From positions 496,001 to 560,000 of the forward strand of contig JACJXW010000004.1 of assembly GCA_020636405.1 (NCBI GenBank): a DNA stretch of 64,000 nucleotides. Reading direction: 5' to 3'. The DNA comes from Lewinellaceae bacterium (lineage in GTDB: Bacteria > Bacteroidota > Bacteroidia > Chitinophagales > Saprospiraceae). Made by a program: the position numbers and the translations under genes. Positions 42,533 to 52,300 of this stretch are shown in pieces; the first letter of the stretch is position 1; each line of letters begins with the position of its first letter. Below the pieces are notes generated by a model. The model did not search any database and was not told where the DNA came from. It saw nothing but the letters and a program-made list of their open reading frames with translations.

Positions 42533-44353
42533 ATGAATAACAGCTTCTGGCGCTTGCTGGGCTATCTGCGCAACTACAAGGCCAACGTTTCGCTCAACGT
42601 GTTGAGCAACGTCCTGACGGCTGTTTTCACGGCGGCCAGTATTCCGCTGCTCGTTCCCTTCCTGGAGATCCTCTTCGACCGCAGGGAGCCGGTCATGGAA
42701 AAACCGGCGGCCATCACCGATATCGACAGCCTGACGACGAGTTTCAACTATTACCTCAGCCAGCTGGTGGTGGAACAGGGCAAGGAAACAGCCCTGGCCT
42801 TTGTATGTGTCACCATCCTTTCCGCCTTTTTTCTCAAGAACCTCTTCCGGTATCTGTCCTTGTTTTTTATGGCGCCGGTGCGCAACGGCATCATCCGGGA
42901 TATCCGGCAACAGCTGTTCGACAAAGTCCTGATCCTGCCTTTGTCCTACTTTTCGGAGGAACGAAAGGGCGACCTCATGTCGCGCATTACCGCCGACGTG
43001 CAGGAGGTGGAATGGAGTATTCTGAACGTACTGGAAGCCGTCTTCCGGGAACCGCTGATCATCATCGGCGCGCTGGCCTTTATGATCTATGTAAGCCCGT
43101 CCTTGACGGTTTTTGTCTTCGTGCTCATGATCTTCACCGCCGTGGTGATCGGAGGGGTAGGGCGGTCGCTCAAGCGCAGCTCCTCGGCAGTACAGGAGCG
43201 GCTGGGCACGCTGGTCTCTATCGTGGAGGAGGCCCTCGGGGGGCTTCGGATCATCAAAGGCTTCAATGCGGAAGGATACCAGCAGCACAAATTCGCCCTG
43301 GAAAACAATGCCTATCGCCGGACACTGACCCGCCTGCTCTGGCGTCGCGACCTTTCCTCTCCATTGTCCGAATTTCTGGGCATCGCCACAGTAGCGGTAC
43401 TGCTTTGGTACGGTTCCCGGCAGGTCTTCGACGGGCAACTGGCGGCGGAGACCTTTCTGACTTTCATTTTTGCCTTCTACAATGTGATCGACCCGGCCAA
43501 ATCGCTGACCAAGGCCATCTACAACATCCAGAAAGGCGTTGCCGCCATGGAACGGGTCGAGCGGGTTCTGGATGCAAAGGTGAGCATTCAGGAAAAGCCC
43601 GATGCCCTGCCGATCACGCATTTCCAGGAAAAGATCGAATACCGCGAGGTGAATTTTTCTTATCGGGCGGACGATGGGCCGGTGCTCCGGCAGATAAATC
43701 TGGACATTCCCTACGGAAGAGTAGTTGCTCTGGTCGGCGCTTCCGGCGCCGGAAAATCTACCCTGGCCGACCTGCTGCCCCGTTTCTACGAAGTGGGCGA
43801 GGGCGCCATTTATCTCGATGGCCAGGACATCCGGGACTATAAACTGCGCGATCTGCGCAGCCTCATGGGCATCGTTTCCCAGGAGGCTATCCTGTTCAAC
43901 GATACCATTTACAACAACATCGTTTTTGGCATGGAGGGCGTCACCGAGCAAGATGTGCAACGCGCCGCCCGGGTGGCCAATGCCCACGACTTCATCATGG
44001 CCACCGAGCAGGGCTACCAGACCAATATCGGCGACCGTGGAGGAAAACTGAGCGGCGGGCAGCGCCAGCGCCTGACCATTGCCCGGGCGATCCTCAAGAA
44101 CCCACCCATCCTTATCCTGGATGAAGCGACCTCCGCCCTGGATTCAGAATCGGAAAAGCTGGTGCAGCAGGCCCTGCTGGAACTCATGAAAAACCGAACC
44201 TCCATCGTGATCGCGCACCGCCTCTCCACCATTCAGCATGCCGATGAGATCGTGGTCATGAAGAACGGCCGGATCATAGAGCGGGGCACCCACGAGTCGT
44301 TGCTGGAAAAAGCCGGGGAATACCAGAAATTGGTGGAGCTGCAGGCGTTTTGA
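42533..44353 (+). CDS. ABC exporter, MsbA-like (permease fused to ATPase)
   Basis: A 606-residue half-transporter. Residues 1-330 hold six membrane helices. Residues 360-600 are the ATPase with Walker A GASGAGKST (near residue 405), Q-loop IVSQEAILF, signature LSGGQRQR (near 507), Walker B ILILDEATSALD and switch His IAHRLST. It forms a homodimer and flips lipids or exports drugs; lipid A-core flipping (MsbA) is plausible but unproven. No other exporter subunit is nearby. Confidence 0.9.
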   Translation: MNNSFWRLLGYLRNYKANVSLNVLSNVLTAVFTAASIPLLVPFLEILFDRREPVMEKPAAITDIDSLTTSFNYYLSQLVVEQGKETALAFVCVTILSAFFLKNLFRYLSLFFMAPVRNGIIRDIRQQLFDKVLILPLSYFSEERKGDLMSRITADVQEVEWSILNVLEAVFREPLIIIGALAFMIYVSPSLTVFVFVLMIFTAVVIGGVGRSLKRSSSAVQERLGTLVSIVEEALGGLRIIKGFNAEGYQQHKFALENNAYRRTLTRLLWRRDLSSPLSEFLGIATVAVLLWYGSRQVFDGQLAAETFLTFIFAFYNVIDPAKSLTKAIYNIQKGVAAMERVERVLDAKVSIQEKPDALPITHFQEKIEYREVNFSYRADDGPVLRQINLDIPYGRVVALVGASGAGKSTLADLLPRFYEVGEGAIYLDGQDIRDYKLRDLRSLMGIVSQEAILFNDTIYNNIVFGMEGVTEQDVQRAARVANAHDFIMATEQGYQTNIGDRGGKLSGGQRQRLTIARAILKNPPILILDEATSALDSESEKLVQQALLELMKNRTSIVIAHRLSTIQHADEIVVMKNGRIIERGTHESLLEKAGEYQKLVELQAF

Positions 44354-44570
44354 GGAGGTGTGCTTTGGTGTTGAAGTGCATTCGTGCATTGGTAAGTGCG
44401 CTCCGTCTCCGCCGGCAGGAGTCCGGCTATGACGGACAGAGGCCGGAAAGGCTGGTTGTTGCCCTTGGCCGAAATACAATAGAAATATTTTGAAACACTT
44501 TGAAATATCGTTCTGCCCAAAGTATTTCGACGTATTTCCACTCTTGGAGTTTCCGTAGCAGCCTCACCTC

Positions 44571-44610
44571 AACACCTCAACACCTCAACACCTAAACACC
44601 TCAACACCTA
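44571..44610. repeat. Five tandem copies of an 8-bp repeat
   Basis: AACACCTC or AACACCTA is repeated five times over 40 bp, ending 2 bp before the stop codon of the stress protein gene. Copy number may vary between strains. Confidence 0.8.
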
Positions 44611-44612
44611 AA

Positions 44613-45422
44613 CTACTCATGAAACACCAGCAGCGGCACCTTGCTGTGGAAGGCCATTTGCTTGGTGAAGCTGGTGTGGAACAGGCGTTCCCACAATCGG
44701 CGGTTGGGAATGAAGAGTGCCAGGACGTCAATCTTATTTTTCTTTACGAACTCATCGAGGCCGTCGGAGGCCGAACGGCTGCCGATCACCGAGAAGTCGG
44801 TAAACGGGAAGGGATAGTTTTCAACCATGACGTAGTCTTCTACGCTACCCGCTATTGCTTTGGTGTCGATGTGGACAAAATGTATGGCGCTACCCAGTTG
44901 GCCGGCGAACTCCATGAGTTGCCCAACAGCCTGTTCATCGCTGGGCTCGAAGTCTGTGGCGTAGGCAATATGGCTGATGGAGTGGAAAGCCGCGCTTTCC
45001 GGGATGGCAAGCACCGGGCAGGGCGCGTGCATCATGGTATGAGTGGTAACGCTTCCCATCATTTTCTCTATGGGATTGCGTTCTCCCTTGGTGCCCATGA
45101 CGATGAGTCCATATTCCCCATTCTCGGCGGCATCCAGGATCTCCTGGTAGACAAAGATGCCATACTCGGCTTTTAGTTCTCCAATATATCGCGAAGAGCA
45201 CCCACTGATGAACTCCCGGAGGTGGTGGAGCACCGTCTGCTTCTTTTCATTGAGCATGCGCTCGATGTAATCCGGCGGCACCCTCCCGGCATCGTTGAGC
45301 GGCAGGTGGTAGACGTTCATCACATCGATTGGGGTATCCAGGGTTTCGGCTAACCGGAGAGCGTAAGCAAAGGCATTCCGGGCAGCTTCTGAGAAATCAG
45401 TAGGAAATAGTATTTTTTTCAT
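44613..45422 (-). CDS. Tandem universal stress protein (UspA family)
   Basis: The protein has 269 residues. It holds two Usp domains: the first starts MKKILFPTDFSEAARNAF with VMGTKGERNPIEKMMGSVTTHTM (in parts) near 115, and the second begins HIAYATDFEPSDEQ near residue 148. The glycine loop of the first domain keeps the ATP-binding pattern G-x2-G-x9-G(S/T). It likely acts in stress survival by binding ATP or AMP. Start at 45422; it follows the next Usp gene by 34 bp, in one unit. Confidence 0.88.
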   Translation of the reverse strand: MKKILFPTDFSEAARNAFAYALRLAETLDTPIDVMNVYHLPLNDAGRVPPDYIERMLNEKKQTVLHHLREFISGCSSRYIGELKAEYGIFVYQEILDAAENGEYGLIVMGTKGERNPIEKMMGSVTTHTMMHAPCPVLAIPESAAFHSISHIAYATDFEPSDEQAVGQLMEFAGQLGSAIHFVHIDTKAIAGSVEDYVMVENYPFPFTDFSVIGSRSASDGLDEFVKKNKIDVLALFIPNRRLWERLFHTSFTKQMAFHSKVPLLVFHE

Positions 45423-45456
45423 GGCCTTATCTTTTGACTTATTCCTCTCTTTCATG

Positions 45457-46305
45457 TCAGGAAACAGGAGCAGTGGCCTTTTCGTAATCGATACTCAGCA
45501 CCGGGATGTTGGAGTGGTTGATGAGCGCTTCCACGTTGCTGCCGATCAGCATTCGCTTCAGAGGGTGGCGGTGGTGGTTGGAAATGCCGATCAGCTTGGC
45601 GCCAACCTCTTCCGCAAAAGCCCGTATACCGCGTTCCACGTTGAAGTTGCGGTGAATGTGTGTCTCACAACGAAAAGGAGCGCAAAGGCCCCGAAATTCC
45701 TCCATAGCTTCATGGCTGAGGAAGTAGGGCGGGTCGAGCAGGGAAGAAGTGTGGATCTCAACCAGGTGGATCTCCGGCACAAAATGCTTGACGAAATCCT
45801 TGAACCTCAGGAAGGGCTCTCGCTCGTTCTCGTGGAAGCTGGAGGCAAAAACGACCTTATCGAAGTTGATCTCTTCCAGCGGTTCCTTGATCACCAGGGT
45901 AGGGCAGTGTACTTCCCGGACGACCTTCTGAGTATTGGAGCCAACGAAATATTCATTTTTGCCGCCACTGCCGTGGGAGCCCATCACGATAAAGTCGATG
46001 GAATGCTTCAGGGCGTACTGTTTAATTTCCTGGGTGAGTTTTCCTCCACAATAAACCGTATTGGCCTCAATATCGGAAAAGCGGTTCCGCAGGTCGTTGA
46101 ACAGCACTTCCGCATTGTATATCCGTTGCTGAGCTTCAGGCATTTGAGCCTTTTCAAGGGCCGAAAGCTGAGCCCAGTTCTTCGGAATATCCAGGCAGGT
46201 CAATAAATGGAGGGTGGCGCCGAAACGGCGGGCCAGCTTAGCAGCAACCTCGGTAGCCTGTGAAGCGCAAGCTGAAAAATCGGTAGGGGCCAGGATGCTC
46301 TTCAT
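45457..46305 (-). CDS. Tandem universal stress protein (UspA family)
   Basis: The protein has 282 residues. The first Usp domain begins MKSILAPTDFSACASQAT and includes VMGSHGSGGKNEYFVGSNTQKVV near residue 125 (G-x2-G-x9-GS pattern, written in parts: VMGSHGSGG, VGSNTQKV). The second begins KVVFASSFHENEREP. It lies upstream of the previous Usp gene. Two FNR-type palindromes lie 130-165 bp upstream, suggesting control by oxygen or redox. Confidence 0.88.
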   Translation of the reverse strand: MKSILAPTDFSACASQATEVAAKLARRFGATLHLLTCLDIPKNWAQLSALEKAQMPEAQQRIYNAEVLFNDLRNRFSDIEANTVYCGGKLTQEIKQYALKHSIDFIVMGSHGSGGKNEYFVGSNTQKVVREVHCPTLVIKEPLEEINFDKVVFASSFHENEREPFLRFKDFVKHFVPEIHLVEIHTSSLLDPPYFLSHEAMEEFRGLCAPFRCETHIHRNFNVERGIRAFAEEVGAKLIGISNHHRHPLKRMLIGSNVEALINHSNIPVLSIDYEKATAPVS

Positions 46306-46434
46306 GAAAAACGATTTTGGTGGAACAATTAAGGCACGAGAGGCTGGAAGGAACACGCCTGGTACGTAGGGTTTGGCTTTTGCGGATCATTCAGCACTCC
46401 CTGTTCAAGTTATGAGAGCAGCAGTAGATGCGGC

Positions 46435-46470
46435 ATGATGTTTATCAGCCACCCGGTTGACTTTTATCAG
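46435..46470 (-). promoter_or_regulatory. Pair of FNR/CRP-type operators, 22 bp apart
   Basis: ATGAT-GTTT-ATCAG (46435-46448) and TTGAC-TTTT-ATCAG (46457-46470) match the FNR/DNR consensus TTGAT-N4-ATCAA. They start exactly 22 bp apart. They lie upstream of the two-gene Usp unit starting at 46305. Confidence 0.65.
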
Positions 46471-46478
46471 CACTGAAC

Positions 46479-46514
46479 AAAAAAAGGGCAACCATCTATG
46501 TGAGATGATCGCCC
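46479..46514 (-). terminator. Terminator of the CBS-protein operon
   Basis: On the reverse strand a stem of about 12 bp (46503-46514 with 46486-46497, with wobble/mismatch) is followed by seven T. It lies 53 bp after the CBS gene stop. Confidence 0.75.
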
Positions 46515-46566
46515 CTCGTCCTAGTCGCAAAAGCCAATTTTAACTATGTCTTTTGTGTTTATTCTG

Positions 46567-46986
46567 TCATGCTCCTGCCAGATAGCGGATCAGGTCCCGG
46601 CTGGTGACGATGCCCACCACTTTCCCCCCTTCCACTATGGGTAAGGACTGGATGTTGTGGGTAGCCAACAATTGGGCGGCTTCCTTAAGCGTCGTATTGG
46701 GAGGGACGCTGATCGGGTCCGGCGTCATCAGGTCATAGATCGTGATATTCTCATTCAGCATCGCTTCATCCGCACGCTGTAATGTTGGCACTTTGCGGCC
46801 GTAGGCTTTCAGTACGTCGTTGGTGCTCAGTATTCCAATGAGCTTTCCTTTTTCGTCAGCCACCGGCAGATGGTGAATATCCATCTCAAAAAAGAGGCGG
46901 CACAATTGCGTGAAACTTTGGCCGGTATGTGCAAAGAGGACGTTTTTGCTCATAATATCGGCGACGGTTGCGGTGGCCGTGATCAT
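46567..46986 (-). CDS. CBS-domain pair protein
   Basis: A 139-residue protein consisting of two CBS motifs: VADIMSKNVLFAHTGQSF...LPVADEKGKLIGILSTNDVL (residues 7-60) and IYDLMTPDPISVPPNTTLKEAAQLL...LPIVEGGKVVGIVTSRDLI (residues 80-133). Such stand-alone pairs bind adenine nucleotides and sense energy state. Its start overlaps the stop of the upstream gene by 4 bp, so the two are coupled. Confidence 0.93.
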   Translation of the reverse strand: MITATATVADIMSKNVLFAHTGQSFTQLCRLFFEMDIHHLPVADEKGKLIGILSTNDVLKAYGRKVPTLQRADEAMLNENITIYDLMTPDPISVPPNTTLKEAAQLLATHNIQSLPIVEGGKVVGIVTSRDLIRYLAGA

Positions 46987-47363
46987 GTTCTGTATTTTTC
47001 TTTGTAATGTAATTCAGATGCTCCGCCCTTTCGGTTTTGCTCGGACAGCGTCCAGTGGTCGGTGGAAGTGGTTTGCATCCACAGGTTGCCGGATTTTCGG
47101 AAGACCTGTACGTTCAGTCCGAACTTATCCTGAAAGATCTGTTCGAATTCACTCACCTTCATATCGGACTCCACTTTGACGTTTCCCTTGTTGTGAATTT
47201 GGCGGGCAGTTTTCAGCGATTGCTCGGGGTCGATGCGCTCCTGTATCGGAGAGCCTTCCCCTTCTGCATGTTGGGAAGAATAAAATTCCAGCTTCAAATA
47301 GGGAAACTTACTATTGAATTCTTTTTGGATATCTCTGAATGTCTTGTCATCTGAAATTACCAT
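46983..47363 (-). CDS. Small conserved-type protein coupled to the CBS gene, unknown function
   Basis: A 126-residue soluble protein (MVISDDKTFRDIQKEFNSKFPYLKLEFY...). A C-terminal stretch EFEQIFQDKFGLNVQVFRKSG precedes WMQTTSTDHWTL. It has an alpha/beta pattern without recognised motifs. Stress-cluster context and 4-bp overlap with the CBS gene suggest they act together. A longer frame to 47396 is possible. A pair of FNR-type sites lies 186 bp upstream. Confidence 0.7.
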   Translation of the reverse strand: MVISDDKTFRDIQKEFNSKFPYLKLEFYSSQHAEGEGSPIQERIDPEQSLKTARQIHNKGNVKVESDMKVSEFEQIFQDKFGLNVQVFRKSGNLWMQTTSTDHWTLSEQNRKGGASELHYKEKYRT

Positions 47364-47548
47364 GGCTTTTGACTTTATACGATGGAAAAGCGGCAAGGCG
47401 TTGCCTACTTCTCCTCAGTGCGCGAAATAACACTGCTTCTATCCTCTCTTCCTTCAATTTACTAAGCAAACCGGCCATCGTACGAAAAAAAATGCCTTTT
47501 CACACTTTTCTTCCCTTCCAAAGCTAGCCTTTTGCCGTTCCGGCCTGG

Positions 47549-47584
47549 CTGACAAGAGTCAGTGGCCGGGTTGATTTTTATCAT
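47549..47584 (-). promoter_or_regulatory. Pair of FNR/CRP-type operators, 22 bp apart
   Basis: CTGAC-AAGA-GTCAG (47549-47562, a perfect palindrome) and TTGAT-TTTT-ATCAT (47571-47584, near-consensus FNR box) start 22 bp apart. They lie upstream of the operon that starts at 47363. Confidence 0.65.
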
Positions 47585-47609
47585 CAGGCTCCTGAAAAAA
47601 CCGCTAACG

Positions 47610-47644
47610 AAAAAAAAGGGCCGTCAAAGTAATCTTTGACGGCC
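47610..47644 (-). terminator. Terminator of the third universal stress gene
   Basis: A perfect 11-bp stem (47619-47629 with 47634-47644) has a 4-base loop. On the reverse strand it is followed by eight T. Confidence 0.85.
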
Positions 47645-47726
47645 TCCCGAAAAACTAACCTCACTAAATAGAAAAAAATTCACCAAGCTATGATTCGTCT
47701 TTTGGGGCCGTCCTGGCTATTGCAGG

Positions 47727-48647
47727 CTATTTTACTACGAGGGTAGGAATAGCCTCATTGATGGCCAGCAGTTTTTCCGTTACGCTGCCCATCAGCAGCA
47801 GCTCGACCTGTGAGTGCCCTTTGGCGCCCATCACGATCAGGTCGGCCTCATTTTCACTGGCATAGTCTATAATGTATTGGGCTACGCCTGGCCCTTCCCT
47901 GCAGATCAACTCTACCTGGACGGCATCTTTTTGTTCGGGTATATGTGTGTTCAGGAAAGCATGGAAGGCATCCGAATGGTCTTTTTCCAGCATCTCCTGA
48001 AACTGTTCCTTGGTCTTCTGGATCTTATATACGCTGAGGTTAGGAACTTCGTAGATGTTGAGGCAAACGATCTCTGCGGGCTCGTACAGCTCCTTATTGA
48101 GCGCGATCGCTGTACGAAGCGCCTTTACCGAATGTTCGGAAAAATCAACCGGCACCAGGATCTTCCGGATCTGTGCTTTGGCCTTATCCGGAATGATCAG
48201 GACATTGCACTGGGCCTTGCGCGCCAGGTTTTTGGCCAGAATTCCGTGCTGGCTGACGCCGCTTTTCTGCCCGATCACGACCAGGTCGGCTTTCACATCG
48301 TTCGTATCCTCCAGCAGTTCTTCCAGGGGGTTGCCCTCTTTCACATCAAACTCGATGTGGATCGTCTGGTCATCGGTGAGGCGGGAACGTATCTTCCTTT
48401 CCATCCGGGAAACGACCTCGTCATTGATCTCGTAATTGCTGACCAATGCCTCGGCCTCCCGCTCCATCATGGTGTTGAGTAGGTCAAATTTCGGCAGTAC
48501 GTGTAAAAAGTAAGCGGCGCCCGTCGGGATCTCCTTTGTGAAGAAATCGAGGTATTCCAGGATCTTTTCGTCAGTTGGGCCCAGTTCGAGCGCAACCATC
48601 GCCTGTCGAACCTGGAAGGGTTGGATGGCCGATGATGACTTTGTCAT
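47727..48647 (-). CDS. Tandem universal stress protein (UspA family)
   Basis: The protein is about 306 residues from the chosen start (MTKSSSAIQPFQ). The first Usp domain is degenerate at its start (AMVALELGPTDEKILEYL) but ends VVIGQKSGVSQHGILAKNLARKA. The second begins ILVPVDFSEHSVKALRTA and ends VMGAKGHSQVELLLMGSVTEKLL (in parts: VMGAKGHS, MGSVTEKL), the ATP-binding type. Alternative starts at 48668-48701 add a few residues. Two FNR-type sites lie about 90-120 bp upstream. Confidence 0.88.
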   Translation of the reverse strand: MTKSSSAIQPFQVRQAMVALELGPTDEKILEYLDFFTKEIPTGAAYFLHVLPKFDLLNTMMEREAEALVSNYEINDEVVSRMERKIRSRLTDDQTIHIEFDVKEGNPLEELLEDTNDVKADLVVIGQKSGVSQHGILAKNLARKAQCNVLIIPDKAKAQIRKILVPVDFSEHSVKALRTAIALNKELYEPAEIVCLNIYEVPNLSVYKIQKTKEQFQEMLEKDHSDAFHAFLNTHIPEQKDAVQVELICREGPGVAQYIIDYASENEADLIVMGAKGHSQVELLLMGSVTEKLLAINEAIPTLVVK

Positions 48648-48732
48648 AGAGGTTGGGCTTAAGGACATCATAATACGAACGATTGTTAGTTGCCTTACCA
48701 ACCAAATATAACCTCCGCCACTATAGCGCTGA

Positions 48733-48768
48733 ATGATAATTATCAGAGAAAGGAATGATTTTTATCAG
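48733..48768 (-). promoter_or_regulatory. Pair of FNR/CRP-type operators, 22 bp apart
   Basis: ATGAT-AATT-ATCAG (48733-48746) and ATGAT-TTTT-ATCAG (48755-48768) start exactly 22 bp apart. They precede the third universal stress gene. Confidence 0.7.
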
Positions 48769-48804
48769 GGAATGCAGCTGCCTTTTGCGCGGCCATTCGG
48801 CATA

Positions 48805-48960
48805 GGAATGAAAATTAAATAAGTTGGTCCAAGTGCCTAAATATTCTTTCGCCAGGCAAGGCGTGAAGAATGAGCATAGCCTAGCTACGCGAATGATGAA
48901 CAACGAAGCCTGGCGGAAAAAGATGACGGCAATTGGGCTTAGTTATTTATTTTTCATTCC
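48805..48960. repeat. 156-bp long imperfect palindromic element
   Basis: The outer 53 bases (from GGAATGAAAA at 48805 to CGCCAGGC at 48850-48857) align without gaps to the reverse complement of the last 53. The ends match at 17 of 18 positions (GGAATGAAAA-TAAATAA type) and the inner 8 bp (CGCCAGGC/GCCTGGCG, 48908-48915) match perfectly. It has no coding potential. It looks like a dispersed palindromic or MITE-type element. Confidence 0.6.
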
Positions 48961-49147
48961 ATAGCGACAATGCCCTGGTGGAAAACCCGCGCAGCACACC
49001 CGAACCATGGATAGGAGAAAGCAGGGTAGCTGGTGTTAAAATAGCCCATTTTGTAATGGATCAAGCCTGGAAATAAGTATATTCAACCCCATCTACCCAC
49101 TGTCAACAACACTAACATCAAGCGCTCATTAACCAAAACCGATTGAT

Positions 49148-49342
49148 ATGGCCCGTTCATTTTTCCTGTTCGTATTGTCCGCCATGGCGCTGGCGGCTAT
49201 TAGCGCCTTGCTGCGCGCTCAAACGCCCGGCCGGCTCTTAGCAGAGGCGGACACACATTTATCCGCCGACTTCGTGTGCCGAAGCCTTGCGAAGGAACAA
49301 GCCTTGGCGAAGGAGGACACACACACACACAACAAATGCTGA
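49148..49342 (+). CDS. Signal-peptide leader ORF of the giant surface protein (out of frame)
   Basis: A 64-codon frame starts with a clear signal peptide (MARSFFLFVLSAMALAAISA, cleavage after LLRAQ). It then continues through an imperfect 18-bp tandem repeat coding AKEQALAKED and stops just after an (AC)7 tract. The body of the surface protein continues in another frame from the same place. Losing one AC unit or gaining two would join both into one protein of about 1,705 residues. It is therefore best seen as the 5' end of that gene in an off state, or as a sequencing slip at the repeat. Confidence 0.7.
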   Translation: MARSFFLFVLSAMALAAISALLRAQTPGRLLAEADTHLSADFVCRSLAKEQALAKEDTHTHNKC

Positions 49343-52300
49343 CTTCCGGAGCTTCTACACTCCTTGAACCAGCTCTGACCGGCCTGTCGCATTCCGGCGC
49401 GGCAAATTTGTTAACCGATTGCCGCCTCTGGCAAAGCCAGGCGCTGGGGGCTTCCTCCGGCAGCGCCGTTTTCGACACCTGCAGCCTGGGCACAGTGAGC
49501 ATAACCGAGCAGCAACCCCTGAGTTCTTACGTTACTGACGATTATTTCCTGGTGTTCGCTGATATGTGCGGAGACGGGGAAATCATTACCCAAATCAATG
49601 CCGCGCCGGCCAATGGCGGCTGGGCTGGCCTGGAAGTGCGGGAAGATATGGCTTCCAGCGCCCGGAAATTCGGGCTGCGGACGCAAACCAGCACCATCGT
49701 TCAACCCTTCATTCGCAGTACAGCGGGGCAGGCAATAACGCTGTTGTCTTTCATAAAGCCCCCGCACCAATGGCTAAAGGTCAGCCGCAGCGGCGACTAC
49801 TTCACCGCCTATACGTCCTCCGACGGTAATTTTTGGTTTTTCGTGTACGCCGCAGTGCTTCCCCTGCCTGAATGCGTTAAAGCGGGGGTGTATACACAGA
49901 GCCTTTATGTTGGGGCGCCTGCTACCGCCTTGTTCAATCAGGTAACCATCACCGACAACAGCCCGGCAACAGCAGTTAACTTCGCAGACAGCACGCTTAC
50001 CGCCGGCTCCGACACCACCCTCGCCCACTGCGGGGACGAAGCCCGCCTCGGCGGCCGCTTCTGCATGCTCTCAGATGTAGAAATCACCTACACCTGGGAC
50101 GCAGAAGGCCAGGTGATTGGCGAATACACAGTAGTCAACGACAGCATTGCGATAATAACCGGCAATATAGATACCTCAACCCACGAACTGGTGATTACCC
50201 CCGGCACAACGGCAGAGTACGTCCTTCGCCGCACCATATCCGATTTCGGAGGGCTGCCCAACGATTTTGCCCTTTGCGCTGAGACAGATACCGTTACCGT
50301 TACGGTATTGCAGGCGCCGCCCTCGCCGGGTTTTACTTTTGTTGTGAACGAAGACAGTTGCCAGGTGCAATTTACCAGCCTGGACACAACGGGAACGCAC
50401 CTTTGGGATTTTGGAGATACGGGCAGCAGCTCTGCAGCCAACCCCTTGCATACGTATAGCGGCAGTGGGCCATTTTCCGTAGTACACACCATAAGCAATG
50501 AATGTGGCGCCTTCGACACCACTCAGGTTGTAAATATCAACTGCTGCACCGCCCCCACACTCACCATCACTGCCACCCACGACGGCTGCGGCAATGTCAA
50601 TTTCAGCGCCACGGCCACCGGCGACAACCCCACTTTAGTGAGTTATGACTGGGCCTTCGGCGACGACGCCACCGACACTGCCGCTGCGCCTAGCCATACC
50701 TACGCCGGGGAAGGAACCTACATCGCCAGCCTGACGACGGTTAACGACTGCGGGGAGCAGGCCAGCGCCACAGATACCTTAACTATTGATTTTCCCGAAA
50801 CGCCGGATGCCACCTTCACCATCAGCATCGACACCTGTAGCGGGAGGGTGGATTTCACCGCCGCCCCCGGCCAGGAAGCCAACGGCCACCTGTGGGCCTT
50901 CGGCGATGCCGGCAACCATACCGATCAGGGCGTAGGGCTGACGGCCGTTTCTTTTACCTACCCAACTCCAGGTACCTATACCGTAAGCCATACGGTGGAT
51001 GAACCCACCTGCGGAGCAAGCGATTTGGCAACCGCTACCTTCACCATACCCGCCCTGCCGCCTGTGGGCGACCCCAGCCAGGTGTTTACTACCCACCTTG
51101 GGTGCAACGAAGTAGAATTCCAACTGCGCGATTCCCTGGGCGGCACGCTGTTTTTTGGAGACGGCGCCTCGGTTATTGCCGATACGGCCTATATCTACCA
51201 TACCTATAGCGAAGCGGCGGATTATACCGCCACCTACACCCTGGGCAGCGGCTGCGCCCAGGACAGCTTTAGCTTCATCGTGAAGCTGGCGCAATATGCC
51301 CCGCAGGCGGAAGCCCAGCTGACCGACACCTTTTGTTTAGGCGTTGTGGTATCCAGTGCGGACACCATTGCCGGCTACGGTTATCAGTGGCAGTTTGGCG
51401 CTTCGGGCCCGGTTGCCGGAGCGCAGGCGGCCTTTACCTTCGACAGCTCCGGGCTATACAGCATCATCCTTACGGTTTCAGATACCTGTGGGAACAGCGC
51501 TTCAGACACCCTACAGGTAGCGGTACAGGATTGCGCTGAAGCTCTGAGCTGCCCCTGCAAAAACGGCGTCAACATCGTTGCCGACTCCATAAACGGCACC
51601 CGGCTGAGCACGCTGACAGCCCTGGGCATCCTGCCGCCGGGCCTGCTGGCCAACACCTGCCTCGCCGTCTCCGGCCTGCTGCTGATCGACGAGGATTACG
51701 ACATTTCCGGCGGGGAGGTATACATGCACCCCGGCTCGGAAATAGGCGTGGGCCTTGGCAGCGAGCAGGTTACCTTTGCCATCAGCGCCATGTGGCAAAG
51801 CCCGGGCGTACAAGGCTGCGGGCAGATGTGGAAAGGCATCCGGGTGGGCGACGATTCCCGCCTGGTGCTCAAAGGCGCCCGCATAGCGGACGCCCAGTAT
51901 GCTATTCATGCGTTAAACAAATCAACAATACTCGTGAACGAATCCTTCTTCAACCGCAACTACACCAGCCTGTACTTCGACGCCACCGGCAGCGCAACCT
52001 TCTCCCTGGAAGCCTTCCTGGGAACAGAAGTACTGGGCTACGAAGCCCTGCTGCCGCCCTTTGCCGGGCAGTCGCCCGCGCCGGGCGCCCGCCCGTACGC
52101 GGGCATAAGCCTGCGCCACGGCCAGGGCATGGAGCCCAAGCGTGTCGGCGGGCTGGGAACGGACACTGGCCAGCAGAACCGCTTTGAAGGCCTGCGCAAC
52201 GGCATCCTCGCCGAGAACACGCCCCTGGCGGTGCACAATTCCGCCTTCGCAGACATCGAAACGGCGGATGCCGAGCCGTATCCCTTCACCGGCTTCGGTA

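Noticed and set aside
42455..43987. Reverse frame of 510 codons opposite the ABC exporter
   Set aside because: The forward strand encodes all ABC motifs; the reverse product is rich in G/H/Q/D and has no domain.
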